Source: Deltaproteobacteria bacterium (GTDB taxonomy: Bacteria; Desulfobacterota; B13-G15; RBG-16-54-18). From it: a stretch of 19,867 nucleotides of DNA. A program made the position numbers and the translations under genes. Below, in pieces: positions 1 to 8,014 of this stretch. The stretch's first letter is position 1. The number at the start of each line of letters is the position of its first letter. The stretch covers positions 1 through 19,867 of the forward strand of contig QMLM01000006.1 of the NCBI GenBank assembly GCA_003646745.1, given 5' to 3'. Under the pieces are notes generated by a model that was not told the DNA's origin, ran no database searches, and saw only the letters and a program-made list of their open reading frames with translations.

Positions 1-807
1 ATGGCCCTCGGCACCTATGGGATGGCATTGAGTATAGCGCACTTATACCAGGTCGAATGGCTTGGCATGGGGATTATCGTTATCGGCCTCGTTCTTGCTG
101 TGGTTATGGCAGGTCTGCTATCCGTGGCTGTTGGAGCAGTGGCCTTGAGGCTCAGGGGGGCCTACTTTGCCATCGCTACGATCGGGGTGAATGAGGGGTT
201 CAGATACCTCATTGAGGGAGCGAAGATATGGGGTGGATCAGAGGGGATCATATTCTCCGGACAGCTAACCCAAGCCTTTGGCAGGGAGACGGCCAGCTTA
301 CTTTCCACCTTCTGGGCCGATATCCTCATCCTTGTCATAGCCGTTATCGCTGCCTTCATAACGATATATTATATGAGGGGCAAGATCGGCTATGCCTTGA
401 CCGCCCTGCGGGAAGATGAGGATGCTGCGAAGGTGATGGGGATCAATGTTACCAAATATAAAATTATTGCCTTTATCACCAGCGCATCGCTCGCTGGATT
501 GATTGGGGCCTTGGCGTGGGCCCTAAAACTGACCTATGTGTTCCCACCAGAAGTCTTTGAAATACACTATACCATAGAGTGCATCATCATTGTCCTGCTG
601 GGAGGGGCAGGTACACTTCTCGGCCCTGTTATCGGAGGGCTCATGTATGGGTTGTCCAAGTACTGGCTTACAGTTATAATACCGGGATTTCAACTCCTGA
701 TCTTTGCGCCAATCATCATTGTCATCATCGTGGCCTTTCCAGAGGGTGTGGTTGGTATGTTGAAGCGGAAGGTGAAAGGCACAAGGGTGGAGAAGTTTAT
801 CGTATAG
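1..807 (+). CDS. livM: Branched-chain amino acid-type ABC transporter permease, LivM family (5' partial)
   Basis: One of the two membrane subunits of a LivFGHM-type importer, which brings branched-chain amino acids, or in many relatives other carboxylates or amides, across the inner membrane. The visible 268 residues are mostly hydrophobic, with membrane segments at about 20-48, 100-124, 157-175, 193-220 and 228-250. The cytoplasmic coupling segment that contacts the ATPases is visible at about 136-157 (ALREDEDAAKVMGINVTKYK). LivM proteins usually exceed 300 residues. The frame is open at base 1, and residues 2-12 (ALGTYGMALSI) resemble the stretch that normally follows the conserved N-terminal segment, so the true start lies upstream and the ATG at base 1 is probably internal. 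livG follows after 9 nt and livF after that. The partner permease livH and the binding protein would be expected upstream. Substrate cannot be assigned. Confidence 0.93.
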   Translation: MALGTYGMALSIAHLYQVEWLGMGIIVIGLVLAVVMAGLLSVAVGAVALRLRGAYFAIATIGVNEGFRYLIEGAKIWGGSEGIIFSGQLTQAFGRETASLLSTFWADILILVIAVIAAFITIYYMRGKIGYALTALREDEDAAKVMGINVTKYKIIAFITSASLAGLIGALAWALKLTYVFPPEVFEIHYTIECIIIVLLGGAGTLLGPVIGGLMYGLSKYWLTVIIPGFQLLIFAPIIIVIIVAFPEGVVGMLKRKVKGTRVEKFIV

Positions 808-816
808 AGGGGATTT

Positions 817-1569
817 ATGGCGTCATTATTAAGGCTGGAGAATATAACAAAGAAGTTTGGCGGCCTTATAGCCGTAAATAATGTGAGCCTGGAGATCCAA
901 CAAGGGGAGGCAATTGCCATTGTAGGCCCTAACGGCAGTGGAAAGACCACCCTCTACAATGTCATCAGTGGGGTTTACTTCCCAGAGGAAGGGAAGGTCA
1001 TCTTTGAGGGGAAGGATATCACCCATCTGCCGCCGTACAAAAGGGCGCCCTTGGGGATCGGGCGGACCTTTCAGATCCCCAGACCCTTTAGTTCGGCCAG
1101 CGTGAGGGAGAATGTGGCGGTCGGGGCCATGTTCGGCACCTTAAGCGGCAAAGTCAGCGTTGATGAGTCCTTACAGATCGCTGACCGCTATATTGATCTC
1201 GTGGGGCTGCAAGCCCATAAAGACAAAGAGGCCGGGGCATTGACCCCGGTGGAGAAGAAGTTGATGGAGATTGCCCGGGCCTTGGCGATGAAGCCTAAAC
1301 TCCTCCTCATGGACGAGGCCTTAGCAGGGATGCACCCCAAGGATATTGATGAAATGGTCGCCCTTTTAAAAAAGATAAAAGAGGAGGAGGGTATCGCTAT
1401 TGTCTCAATGGTGGAGCACATTATGCGGGCAGTGGTGGGGTTTGCTGAAAGGGTGGTAGTAATGCATCAAGGAGCAAAACTTTGTGATGAACCTACAGAA
1501 CAGGCCTTACGTGATCCCAAGGTAGTGGAGGTATATTTAGGTCATCCGCCGGAGGGGAGCGATGCTTAA
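817..1569 (+). CDS. livG: ABC transporter ATP-binding protein, LivG family
   Basis: Cytoplasmic ATPase subunit of the Liv-type importer; 250 residues, normal for the family. Walker A is GPNGSGKT at 37-44, the Q-loop glutamine is in GRTFQIPRPF at about 82-91, Walker B is LLLMDE at 162-167, and the switch histidine is H201 in SMVEHIM. The signature loop is degenerate: where LSGGQ is expected (142-148) the protein reads LTPVEKK before EIARALA. LivG proteins often depart from the consensus here, but this version lacks both the glycines and the glutamine. The ATG at 817 follows a GAGGGG-type SD at 807-812. The gene starts 9 nt after livM and overlaps livF by 8 nt, so the three are surely cotranscribed. 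Confidence 0.95.
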   Translation: MASLLRLENITKKFGGLIAVNNVSLEIQQGEAIAIVGPNGSGKTTLYNVISGVYFPEEGKVIFEGKDITHLPPYKRAPLGIGRTFQIPRPFSSASVRENVAVGAMFGTLSGKVSVDESLQIADRYIDLVGLQAHKDKEAGALTPVEKKLMEIARALAMKPKLLLMDEALAGMHPKDIDEMVALLKKIKEEEGIAIVSMVEHIMRAVVGFAERVVVMHQGAKLCDEPTEQALRDPKVVEVYLGHPPEGSDA

Positions 1570-2269
1570 GGTCAATGAGCTTGAGTCTGGGTATGGGTCA
1601 ATGCAGGTGCTATGGTGGCCGAGTCTTGAGGTCAAGGCGGGTTCTATAACCTCCCTGCTCGGCCCCAATGGAGTGGGAAAGACGACACTGCTCAGGACCA
1701 TCTTCGGTTCCATAGAGCCCTGGGGCGGGAAGATTACCTATGAGGGAGAAGAAATTACCCATTTACCCACTCATAAGAAGGTGGATCTGGGGATTGTACT
1801 CGTTCCTGAGGGGAGGCATCTGTTCTCAGGCATGAGCGTGCACGAAAACCTAATTATGGGGGCATACTTAAAAAGGGCCTTGAGGTATATGGACGAGTCT
1901 TTAGAACTGGTGTATTCATTATTTCCTATCCTAAAGGAGAGAAGTAAGCAAAGGTCTGGTTCGCTTAGTGGTGGGGAACAGCAGATGTTGACGATAGCGA
2001 GGGCTTTGATGACGAGACCGAAATTGATAATGCTCGATGAACCAAGTCAAGGATTAGCGCCAAAACTAGTAGGCGAGGTCTTTGAGACAGTTCAAAAGCT
2101 GAAGTCCGATATAGGTTTGACTATACTACTTGTTGAGCAAAATGTGGAGGCCTCCCTTAATGCTTCTGACTATGTTTATGTAATGCATGAAGGGACAATA
2201 AAGGCCGAAGGAAGGGCGGAGGAGATAAAGAGGTCACAGGATATAAGGGAGGCATACCTGGGGATTTAA
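1562..2269 (+). CDS. livF: ABC transporter ATP-binding protein, LivF family
   Basis: Second ATPase of the Liv-type importer; 235 residues, typical of LivF. Walker A GPNGVGKTT at 34-42, the family motif PEGRHLF at 82-88, a canonical signature LSGGEQQM at 135-142, and Walker B LIMLDEP at 155-161 are all visible. The H-loop region reads LVEQN at 190-194, with the glutamine in place of histidine that is usual for LivF. Its intact signature contrasts with the degenerate one in LivG, so the composite ATP sites of the LivG-LivF pair are probably asymmetric. The start overlaps the end of livG by 8 nt (ATGCTTAA), with the SD inside livG (GGAGGGGAG at 1552-1560). It is the last gene of the operon; the terminator lies about 50 nt downstream. 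Confidence 0.95.
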   Translation: MLKVNELESGYGSMQVLWWPSLEVKAGSITSLLGPNGVGKTTLLRTIFGSIEPWGGKITYEGEEITHLPTHKKVDLGIVLVPEGRHLFSGMSVHENLIMGAYLKRALRYMDESLELVYSLFPILKERSKQRSGSLSGGEQQMLTIARALMTRPKLIMLDEPSQGLAPKLVGEVFETVQKLKSDIGLTILLVEQNVEASLNASDYVYVMHEGTIKAEGRAEEIKRSQDIREAYLGI

Positions 2270-2316
2270 GGATTGCAATACTTGCTGGAAAGAGAGTTTA
2301 GTTTTGCCACGATGTG

Positions 2317-2350
2317 AGCCGCTAGGGCGTTGCTCTAAGCGGCTTTTTTT
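2317..2350 (+). terminator. Rho-independent terminator after livMGF
   Basis: AGCCGCT (2317-2323) pairs with AGCGGCT (2338-2344). Inside it AGGGC (2324-2328) pairs with GCTCT (2332-2336), with one G-T pair, a GTT loop and a bulged A at 2337. A run of seven T (2344-2350) follows directly. It lies 47 nt after the livF stop and before the separate TRAP operon. Confidence 0.92.
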
Positions 2351-2461
2351 ACCTTCGGAGTAAGCCTCATCATAAATAAAAATGATAAAGGAGGTGAGGA
2401 AAGGATTTTTTATTAAAGGGGGTGTAAGATCAACAAGATTTTGTAGAAAGGAGGGAGGGTT

Positions 2462-2896
2462 ATGACAAAGAGATACATTACGTCTAAGACTTTTTTGGGG
2501 CTGGTTTCCTTAATCGTCTTGGGATTGGTCCTGGGATGTGCGGGAATGATGTACAAGCCTTCAGGTCCGGTAAGTTGCGCCACCAAGATAAAGTGGGATG
2601 TTACCAAAGAGGCTGATGTTACCTTTTTAAATTGTTATATCAGGCAGTTCAAAGGGTGGAAAAAACCGGTCTGGCACTTCGAGGTGGGGATCAAGAACAA
2701 GTCTGACAAACCCCAGAGATTCCGCGTGCAATTTATCCTGCCTGAAGAGGGGGTTGCCTCTGGTGGGTTACTCCCGCGCAAAGGGAAGCCACCTGTGTTG
2801 GCTCCAGGAAAGGAAGCGAAGGGAACCTATCCTGTAAATTGTGAGAGGGCTCCAAAGAAGGTCACAGTTGTGGTGAAGACAATATCTATTAAATAA
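2462..2896 (+). CDS. Small lipoprotein of unknown function at the head of a TRAP operon
   Basis: A 144-residue secreted lipoprotein that I do not recognise. A short basic N-terminus (KR) is followed by a hydrophobic stretch and a lipobox LVLG|C, which makes Cys26 the likely lipidated residue. The mature part is about 119 residues, rich in lysine and beta-type sequence, with two more cysteines (C39 and C58), a fourth near the end in NCERAP, and a patch GIKNKSDKPQRFRVQFILP (about 78-96) of the kind seen in immunoglobulin-like or small beta-sandwich domains. A strong SD (AAAGGAGGGAGGG, 2447-2459) precedes the ATG. The TAXI binding-protein gene follows after 29 nt with no terminator between, so cotranscription is likely. 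A role in substrate capture or membrane tethering near the TRAP system is a guess from position only. Confidence 0.8.
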   Translation: MTKRYITSKTFLGLVSLIVLGLVLGCAGMMYKPSGPVSCATKIKWDVTKEADVTFLNCYIRQFKGWKKPVWHFEVGIKNKSDKPQRFRVQFILPEEGVASGGLLPRKGKPPVLAPGKEAKGTYPVNCERAPKKVTVVVKTISIK

Positions 2897-2925
2897 AGAT
2901 AACATATTAGAAAGGAGGCGAGATC

Positions 2926-3921
2926 ATGAGACATAGTTCCATGAAGGTTTTTCTCATTATGATATGTGCTATATTCTTGGTGGGGCTTGTCTTCGGGGCA
3001 AGCCAAGCTCCTGCAAAGGAACAGCTTATCTCCGTCAGTACTGGCGGGACCGGTGGGGTCTATTATCCTTATGGCGGTGGCCTGGCCGAGATATGGACCA
3101 GGTATGTGCCGGGTGTGAAGGCAGTGGCAGAGGTCACAGGTGCATCTGTGGAAAACGTACGACTAGCCCACAGGGGTGAGACCCTGATCGGTGAGGTGAT
3201 GAACGACGTAGCCTATCAGGCCTATTACGCAGAAGGGCGGTTTAAGGGGAAGCCCCAGAAGATCCTGGCCATGTTCCAGATGTACCCCCATCACTATCAC
3301 GTGGTGGCCCTGAAGGGGTCTGGGATCAAGACCATTTATGACATCAAGGGGAAGCATGTCTCCGTGGGTGCACCTGGCAGCGGCACCGAGTTTAAGACCA
3401 ATCTGGTCTTCAAGGCCCTGGGGATCTCTTATAAGGATTTCAAGGTCCACCGCCTCTCGTTTACAGAGAACGCCCACGCCCTCAAGGATAAGACCATTGA
3501 TGTGGGGATATGGGATGTGGCTGCCCCTACCTCGTCTGTCATGGATCTGGCCACCACCAGGGATATCGTCCTCATCTCCTTCAGCGACGAGGACATTAAA
3601 AAAATCTGCGATGCCTACCCCTTCTACTCCCCTTTTGTGATGCCACCTGGTACCTATAAAGGGGTAGATTATCCGGTGAAGAATCCCTCAGTTTGGAACA
3701 CCGTTCTCTGCAACGCCGATGTATCAGAGGATCTGGTGTATAAACTGGTGAAGGCGGTCTTTGAGCATAAGGATTATCTGGAAAAGATACACCCCTTTGC
3801 CAAGTATACCACTCCGGAAAACGCACTAGCCCACTCGGCCATTCCCCTGCATCCGGGTGCCATCAAGTATTACCGTGAACTGGGCCTTAAAATACCTGAT
3901 CGTCTGATACCGAAGAAGTAA
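2926..3921 (+). CDS. TRAP transporter substrate-binding protein, TAXI family
   Basis: Periplasmic receptor of a TRAP importer, which uses an ion gradient rather than ATP; 331 residues, usual for the TAXI family. An N-terminal signal peptide (hydrophobic 7-25, likely cleavage near the SQA-PA region, about 27-30) leads into the family signature STGGTGGVYYPYGGGLAEI at 38-56. Further family features are the repeated small-residue stretch GKHVSVGAPGSGTEFKTNLV (about 142-161) and the lobe-crossing segment DVGIWDVAAPTSS (about 192-204). TAXI receptors generally bind small dicarboxylates or amino acids such as glutamate; the ligand here cannot be read from sequence. The ATG at 2926 is 7 nt from the SD AAGGAGG (2912-2918), better placed than the in-frame ATG at 2941. 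It is followed by DUF1850 and permease genes, the normal TAXI arrangement. Confidence 0.95.
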   Translation: MRHSSMKVFLIMICAIFLVGLVFGASQAPAKEQLISVSTGGTGGVYYPYGGGLAEIWTRYVPGVKAVAEVTGASVENVRLAHRGETLIGEVMNDVAYQAYYAEGRFKGKPQKILAMFQMYPHHYHVVALKGSGIKTIYDIKGKHVSVGAPGSGTEFKTNLVFKALGISYKDFKVHRLSFTENAHALKDKTIDVGIWDVAAPTSSVMDLATTRDIVLISFSDEDIKKICDAYPFYSPFVMPPGTYKGVDYPVKNPSVWNTVLCNADVSEDLVYKLVKAVFEHKDYLEKIHPFAKYTTPENALAHSAIPLHPGAIKYYRELGLKIPDRLIPKK

Positions 3922-3936
3922 TCAAGAAGGGGAAAT

Positions 3937-4419
3937 GTGAGGAGGGCAGTCCTTTTAGCTGTTATGCTTGGAGCGACCGCCCCCCTCCTTATATGTACTC
4001 CTTGGCTGGTCATAGAGGATATAGGGGGGGGAGGAAGGGTAGCGGCCTTTCCACTTAAGTGGGGTGAGCGGTTTGAGATATGCTACATCCACTCTGTGGA
4101 TCGCAAACCAGTGTGCGAAGTATTCAGCCTCCAGAGAGGGAAAGGGATTGTGCTTCACGAGACCTACTTTCGGATGTTTGGAGCAGGCATGGGACACTGG
4201 CAAGGACACGGTCATATTGTTGGTGAAGGGGGATGGATCAAGATAAAGGAGATAGATGAACCTGTAGGCAGATTTCTCCTAAGGGTAGGTTCTCGCGGGG
4301 TTGATCATACCCTCTCTGTGAGAGGGAAAAAGATCAACCTCACGGAGAAAGCTGAAGGAAAGCTTGTAGAGCTGAAGATGAAGACCCACCCCTGGATTTT
4401 GTCTTTGATCAGAAAGTGA
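3937..4419 (+). CDS. DUF1850-like protein of a TAXI-TRAP operon
   Basis: A 160-residue protein matching the DUF1850 family, found between TAXI receptor and permease genes; its biochemical role is not known. A hydrophobic N-terminus (about 4-22) suggests export or membrane anchoring. The remainder has the family's pattern: an early WGERFEICYIHSVDRKPVCEVF segment (about 42-63, here with two cysteines), then ETYFRMFGAGMG (about 75-86) and a C-terminal beta-rich part. The start is GTG at 3937, placed 5-8 nt after the purine run AAGAAGGGGAAA (3924-3934). The ATG at 3935 is followed at once by TGA and cannot serve. It lies 15 nt after the receptor gene and 10 nt before the permease gene. Probably an accessory factor for the transporter. 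Confidence 0.87.
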   Translation: MRRAVLLAVMLGATAPLLICTPWLVIEDIGGGGRVAAFPLKWGERFEICYIHSVDRKPVCEVFSLQRGKGIVLHETYFRMFGAGMGHWQGHGHIVGEGGWIKIKEIDEPVGRFLLRVGSRGVDHTLSVRGKKINLTEKAEGKLVELKMKTHPWILSLIRK

Positions 4420-4429
4420 GGCTGGAGAG

Positions 4430-6307
4430 ATGGATGAGGAAGTTGTCAAGGTAGAACGCAATAGGCAACTGAGGGGGATTCTCTCTCTTATAGGTTCGGG
4501 GATTGCTATAGCCCTTTCTATTTTTCAACTCTACACTGCTGGTCTTGGTGCCCTTACGGCCATGTTCCAAAGGGGCATACACATCATGTTTGTATTGGCC
4601 ATCGTCTACCTCTATTACCCCCCTTCCAAGAAGGCCTCAAGGGTGAGGTTTGATGGATACCTCATCCTTGATTTATTTCTCTTTGCCCTTTCTTTCGCAG
4701 TAGTCCTCTATATCCTGGCATTTTTCGATCAGATCATAGAGAGGCAGGGGGAATGGACTACCCTCGATATAGTGATGGGAGGTGTGGCCACCCTTTTGGT
4801 CATAGAGGCAACCAGGAGGGCAATTGGCCTGGTCATGTCTATTATATGTATCGTCTTTATCTTCTACGCCTATTTTGGACCATATATTCCTGGTCTTCTT
4901 TGTCATAAGGGGTACAGTATCCCTCGCATAGTGGGACAATTGTATTTGACAACTGAAGGGATCTTTGGTCTTCCCCTTGGTGTTGCTGCTACGTTCGTGT
5001 TTATCTTCGTCCTGTTCGGTTCTTTCCTCGAGGGAACAGGTGGTGGCAACTTCTTCACACAACTGGCCTATGCCCTTACAGGACGTATGGTAGGCGGACC
5101 TGCCAAGACAGCGGTCATCGCCAGCGGATTTATGGGATCGGTCTCGGGTAGCGCTGTGGCCAATGTGGTCACCACTGGTTCCTTTACCATCCCCATGATG
5201 AAAAATACTGGTTACAGGCCCCATGTCGCTGGTGCTATAGAAGCGGCGGCCTCCACCGGCGGCCAGCTCATGCCACCGATCATGGGTGCAGGGGCGTTCT
5301 TGATGGCGGAGTTTACCAACACGCCTTATTTGAAGATCGTCAAGATTGCGTTAATACCCGCCATTATGTATTACTTCGCTGTGTATTGCTTCGTTCACCT
5401 GGAAGCGAAAAAAACGGGTATCAAACGTCTTGATGCCAAGGACCTTCCGAAATTGTTCGCCGTCATAAAGAGGGGCTTTCACTTTCTAATTCCCATCGGA
5501 GTCCTTGTCTACTTTCTCGTCGCCAACTATAGTCCTATGATGGTCGGATTCATGGGGGTAATCTCTGTCCTGTTAGTGTGTATGATACGTAAAGAAACGA
5601 GAATAGGCATTTGGGATATTCTGAGACTCCTCGAAAGAGGGGCGAAGAATGCGGGGATGGTCTCTGTGGCCTGTGCGGCTGCTGGGATCATTGTGGGGGT
5701 GGTGGGGCTTACCGGGCTTGGGCTCAAGTTCTCAAGTGTGGTGCTTTCCCTGTCAGGTGGGATAAAGCTTATTGCCATCTTACTTGTCGGCCTTGCCTCG
5801 ATGTTCCTGGGTATGGGGCTTCCGGTGACAGCCTCCTATATTGTCCTTGTAATCCTGGCAGGACCGGCCCTCATGGAGCTAGGGATGGCGATGCTCACGG
5901 CCCATATGATCGTCTTCTGGTATAGCCAAGACGCCAATGTCACCCCTCCTGTGGCCCTTGCCGCCTTTGCTGGAGCAGGGATAGCCGGGACAGAGGCCAT
6001 GAAGACAGCCTTTGTGAGTTGGAGGGTCGCCATTGGCATGTACGTAATACCTATTCTCATGGCCTATTCACCTCTGCTCCTCGACGGCCCTATGCCCCAG
6101 GTGATCCGAGTTATATTGAGTGGGTGCTTGGCGCTTATAGCCTTTGCCTCCTTATTTGAAAGATATCTCCGCAGGGAAAACACGATCCCTGAGCAGATAA
6201 TGATGGGAGCGGCTGTCTTGGGGTTTATGTGGCCGCATCTGTGGGCGAATATAATAGGACTTATCCTCCTGCTCACAGTATTCGTTCTGCAGATGAGGAA
6301 GGGTTAA
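4430..6307 (+). CDS. TRAP transporter fused permease (small and large subunits in one chain), TAXI type
   Basis: Inner-membrane permease of the TRAP importer; 625 residues, in keeping with fused DctQ-DctM (4TM/12TM) proteins of TAXI systems. Residues 1-150 hold about four to five membrane helices (16-36, 48-63, 78-98, 115-130, 134-150) equivalent to the small subunit. The DctM-like part follows, with the strongly conserved segment GSVSGSAVANVVTTGSF (236-252), then IPMMKNTGYRPHVAGAIEA and STGGQLMPPIMGAGAFL (275-291) forming the first substrate/ion-site hairpin. A second, inverted-repeat hairpin around GMGLPVTASY and DANVTPPVALAAF lies in the C-terminal half. The ATG at 4430 is preceded by GGAGAG (4423-4428), a short spacing, and lies 10 nt after the DUF1850 gene. 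It works with the receptor encoded upstream. Confidence 0.95.
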   Translation: MDEEVVKVERNRQLRGILSLIGSGIAIALSIFQLYTAGLGALTAMFQRGIHIMFVLAIVYLYYPPSKKASRVRFDGYLILDLFLFALSFAVVLYILAFFDQIIERQGEWTTLDIVMGGVATLLVIEATRRAIGLVMSIICIVFIFYAYFGPYIPGLLCHKGYSIPRIVGQLYLTTEGIFGLPLGVAATFVFIFVLFGSFLEGTGGGNFFTQLAYALTGRMVGGPAKTAVIASGFMGSVSGSAVANVVTTGSFTIPMMKNTGYRPHVAGAIEAAASTGGQLMPPIMGAGAFLMAEFTNTPYLKIVKIALIPAIMYYFAVYCFVHLEAKKTGIKRLDAKDLPKLFAVIKRGFHFLIPIGVLVYFLVANYSPMMVGFMGVISVLLVCMIRKETRIGIWDILRLLERGAKNAGMVSVACAAAGIIVGVVGLTGLGLKFSSVVLSLSGGIKLIAILLVGLASMFLGMGLPVTASYIVLVILAGPALMELGMAMLTAHMIVFWYSQDANVTPPVALAAFAGAGIAGTEAMKTAFVSWRVAIGMYVIPILMAYSPLLLDGPMPQVIRVILSGCLALIAFASLFERYLRRENTIPEQIMMGAAVLGFMWPHLWANIIGLILLLTVFVLQMRKG

Positions 6308-6320
6308 GTCTATTACTTAA

Positions 6321-6345
6321 GGGGGCATGGCTACCGCCCCCATAA
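6321..6345 (+). terminator. Possible weak terminator hairpin after the TRAP operon
   Basis: GGGGGC (6321-6326) pairs perfectly with GCCCCC (6336-6341) across a 9-nt loop, 13 nt after the permease stop. What follows is AT-rich (ATAAATTATTGTCTTTT) rather than a clean T run, so termination would be inefficient. The acyl-CoA ligase starts 50 nt later and no convincing promoter is visible in between, so the hairpin may only attenuate transcription or protect mRNA ends. Confidence 0.35.
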
Positions 6346-6391
6346 ATTATTGTCTTTTCCCCAAGATACTATAAAATTGAGGAGTGAAGCC

Positions 6392-8014
6392 ATGAAGATT
6401 TTAAGGAACGGAGGACATGTGGAATATCAAGTGCCGCCAGATAGGCCGTGGCTTAAGTTTTGGCCAGAAGGCGTGCCGCGACACCTGGACTACCCCGAGA
6501 TGCCCCTCTTTGAACTCTTATCCAGGGCAGCCCAAAAGTGGCCAGAGAACATCGCCTTCAGTTGCCGGGAGCGCCAGCTGACTTACAAAGAACTCGATGA
6601 GCTAACTGGCAAGCTAGCCGCCGGGATCCGTAACCTGGGAATAGAAGCGGGGGACAGGGTGATGCTCTTCCTTACAAACAGCCTTGAGTTCATTATCGGA
6701 TACTATGGAATACTGAAGGCTGGCGGCACGGTTACCACGGCCAACCCGCTCTATCGGCAGGTAGAGTTAAGGCATCAGCTTAACGACACCGAGGCCAAAG
6801 CCTTAATAACCAACAGGGACCTTTACCCCCTGGTCAAGGAGGTGCAAACGGAGACCCAATTGAGGGTTGTAATTTTGACTGACGCCGAGGAGAATGGGGC
6901 AATCTCCCTTGGCCAAATTCTGGAGAAGTACCCACCCACTCCACCCACATTCACGGTAAGGCCCAAGGATGACGTAGCAGTCATCGTCTACACCGGGGGG
7001 ACAACTGGGCTCCCCAAGGGGGTATTGCTGACCCACTATAATCTAGTGGCCAACGCCATGCAGAACGCTGCCTGGTTTGGATGGAGCGATAAAGATGTCA
7101 TCATGGGTTTGCTCCCCTTCTACCATAGCTGGGGAGGCTGCACCTGTATAAACTCACCGATCTACAGCGGCGCCAGGGTGATCATACTGCCCCGCTTTGA
7201 TGCCGAGGAATTGCTGATGAGGGTGGAGAGAGAAAAGGCCACAGTCATCTATGGCGCTGCGACTATGTTCGCTGCTTTGGTAAATAGCCCGGTTATAACC
7301 AAATATGACCTATCGAGTCTGAGATATGTCAAGGCAGGGGCAATGCCAATTCCACCGGAGATCAGAGAAAGATGGGAGCGGCTAACCGGGGTCAAGATGG
7401 ACTTAGGTTACGGCTTGAGTGAGGCCTCACCGGAGACCCATAACTCGCCACTTAAAAAAATAAAGTCCGGAACCATCGGAATCCCTGTTATGGATACCGA
7501 TGCCCGCATCGTGGATGAGGAAACAGGCGAAACTGAGCTGCCACCGGGCCAGATGGGCGAGCTGGTGATTCAGGGACCGCAGGTGATGAAAGGATATCTA
7601 AACCGACCTGAAGATACCCGTGAGGCACTCCGCAACGGGTGGCTTTACACGGGTGATCTGGCCATGATGGATGAAGAGGGGTATTTTCGCATCCTCGACC
7701 GCAAAAAGGAGACCATAAAGTACAAAGGATACACCATCGCCCCGGCCGAGGTTGAGGCCGTCCTCTACGAACATCCCACGGTCAAGGAATGCGCTGTGGT
7801 CGGAAAGCCGGACCCTGTGGTTGGTGAGGTGCCCAAGGCCTACGTAGTGCTGAATGAGGGTTTCACCGTGGACAAGGAGGAACTCATCAACTTTTGCGCC
7901 GACCGTATTGCCCCTTACAAGCGCATTCGAGAGGTTGAATTCATCGAAGAGATACCCAAGACGCCTGTGGGGAAGGTGCTGCGAAGGGTGCTCCGGGACA
8001 GGGAGGGATGTTGA
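6392..8014 (+). CDS. Acyl-CoA ligase (AMP-forming, long-chain fatty-acid-CoA ligase-like)
   Basis: Member of the acyl-adenylate-forming superfamily: activates a carboxylic acid with ATP to an acyl-AMP, then to the CoA thioester, in the cytoplasm. In the 540-residue product the phosphate-binding motif VYTGGTTGLPKG is at about 199-210, the A5-type motif GYGLSEASPETH follows in the middle, then YTGDLAMMDEEGYF, the hinge DRKKETIKYKGYTIAP, and the catalytic lysine in KTPVGKVLRR near the C-terminus. Length and motif order are complete. The frame extends up to a TTG at 6350, but the ATG at 6392 lies 7 nt after GAGGAG (6379-6384) and is the better start. Overall resemblance is to medium/long-chain fatty acid ligases; aromatic acids remain possible given the transporters upstream. 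Its last 7 nt overlap a candidate small gene. Confidence 0.93.
   Translation: MKILRNGGHVEYQVPPDRPWLKFWPEGVPRHLDYPEMPLFELLSRAAQKWPENIAFSCRERQLTYKELDELTGKLAAGIRNLGIEAGDRVMLFLTNSLEFIIGYYGILKAGGTVTTANPLYRQVELRHQLNDTEAKALITNRDLYPLVKEVQTETQLRVVILTDAEENGAISLGQILEKYPPTPPTFTVRPKDDVAVIVYTGGTTGLPKGVLLTHYNLVANAMQNAAWFGWSDKDVIMGLLPFYHSWGGCTCINSPIYSGARVIILPRFDAEELLMRVEREKATVIYGAATMFAALVNSPVITKYDLSSLRYVKAGAMPIPPEIRERWERLTGVKMDLGYGLSEASPETHNSPLKKIKSGTIGIPVMDTDARIVDEETGETELPPGQMGELVIQGPQVMKGYLNRPEDTREALRNGWLYTGDLAMMDEEGYFRILDRKKETIKYKGYTIAPAEVEAVLYEHPTVKECAVVGKPDPVVGEVPKAYVVLNEGFTVDKEELINFCADRIAPYKRIREVEFIEEIPKTPVGKVLRRVLRDREGC

Noticed and set aside
2382..2465. 27-codon frame before the lipoprotein gene as a protein-coding gene
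   Set aside because: No ribosome site before its ATG and its sequence is mostly translated SD-like purine runs; kept only as a leader observation.
4673..5224. Minus-strand frame of 183 codons within the TRAP permease gene
   Set aside because: The plus-strand frame is a recognisable permease; the antisense product is rich in His/Gly/Asp/Lys, with no recognisable motif.
6350..6391. TTG at 6350 as start of the acyl-CoA ligase
   Set aside because: No ribosome site upstream of it, whereas the ATG at 6392 has GAGGAG at 7-nt spacing; the added 14 residues show no family similarity.
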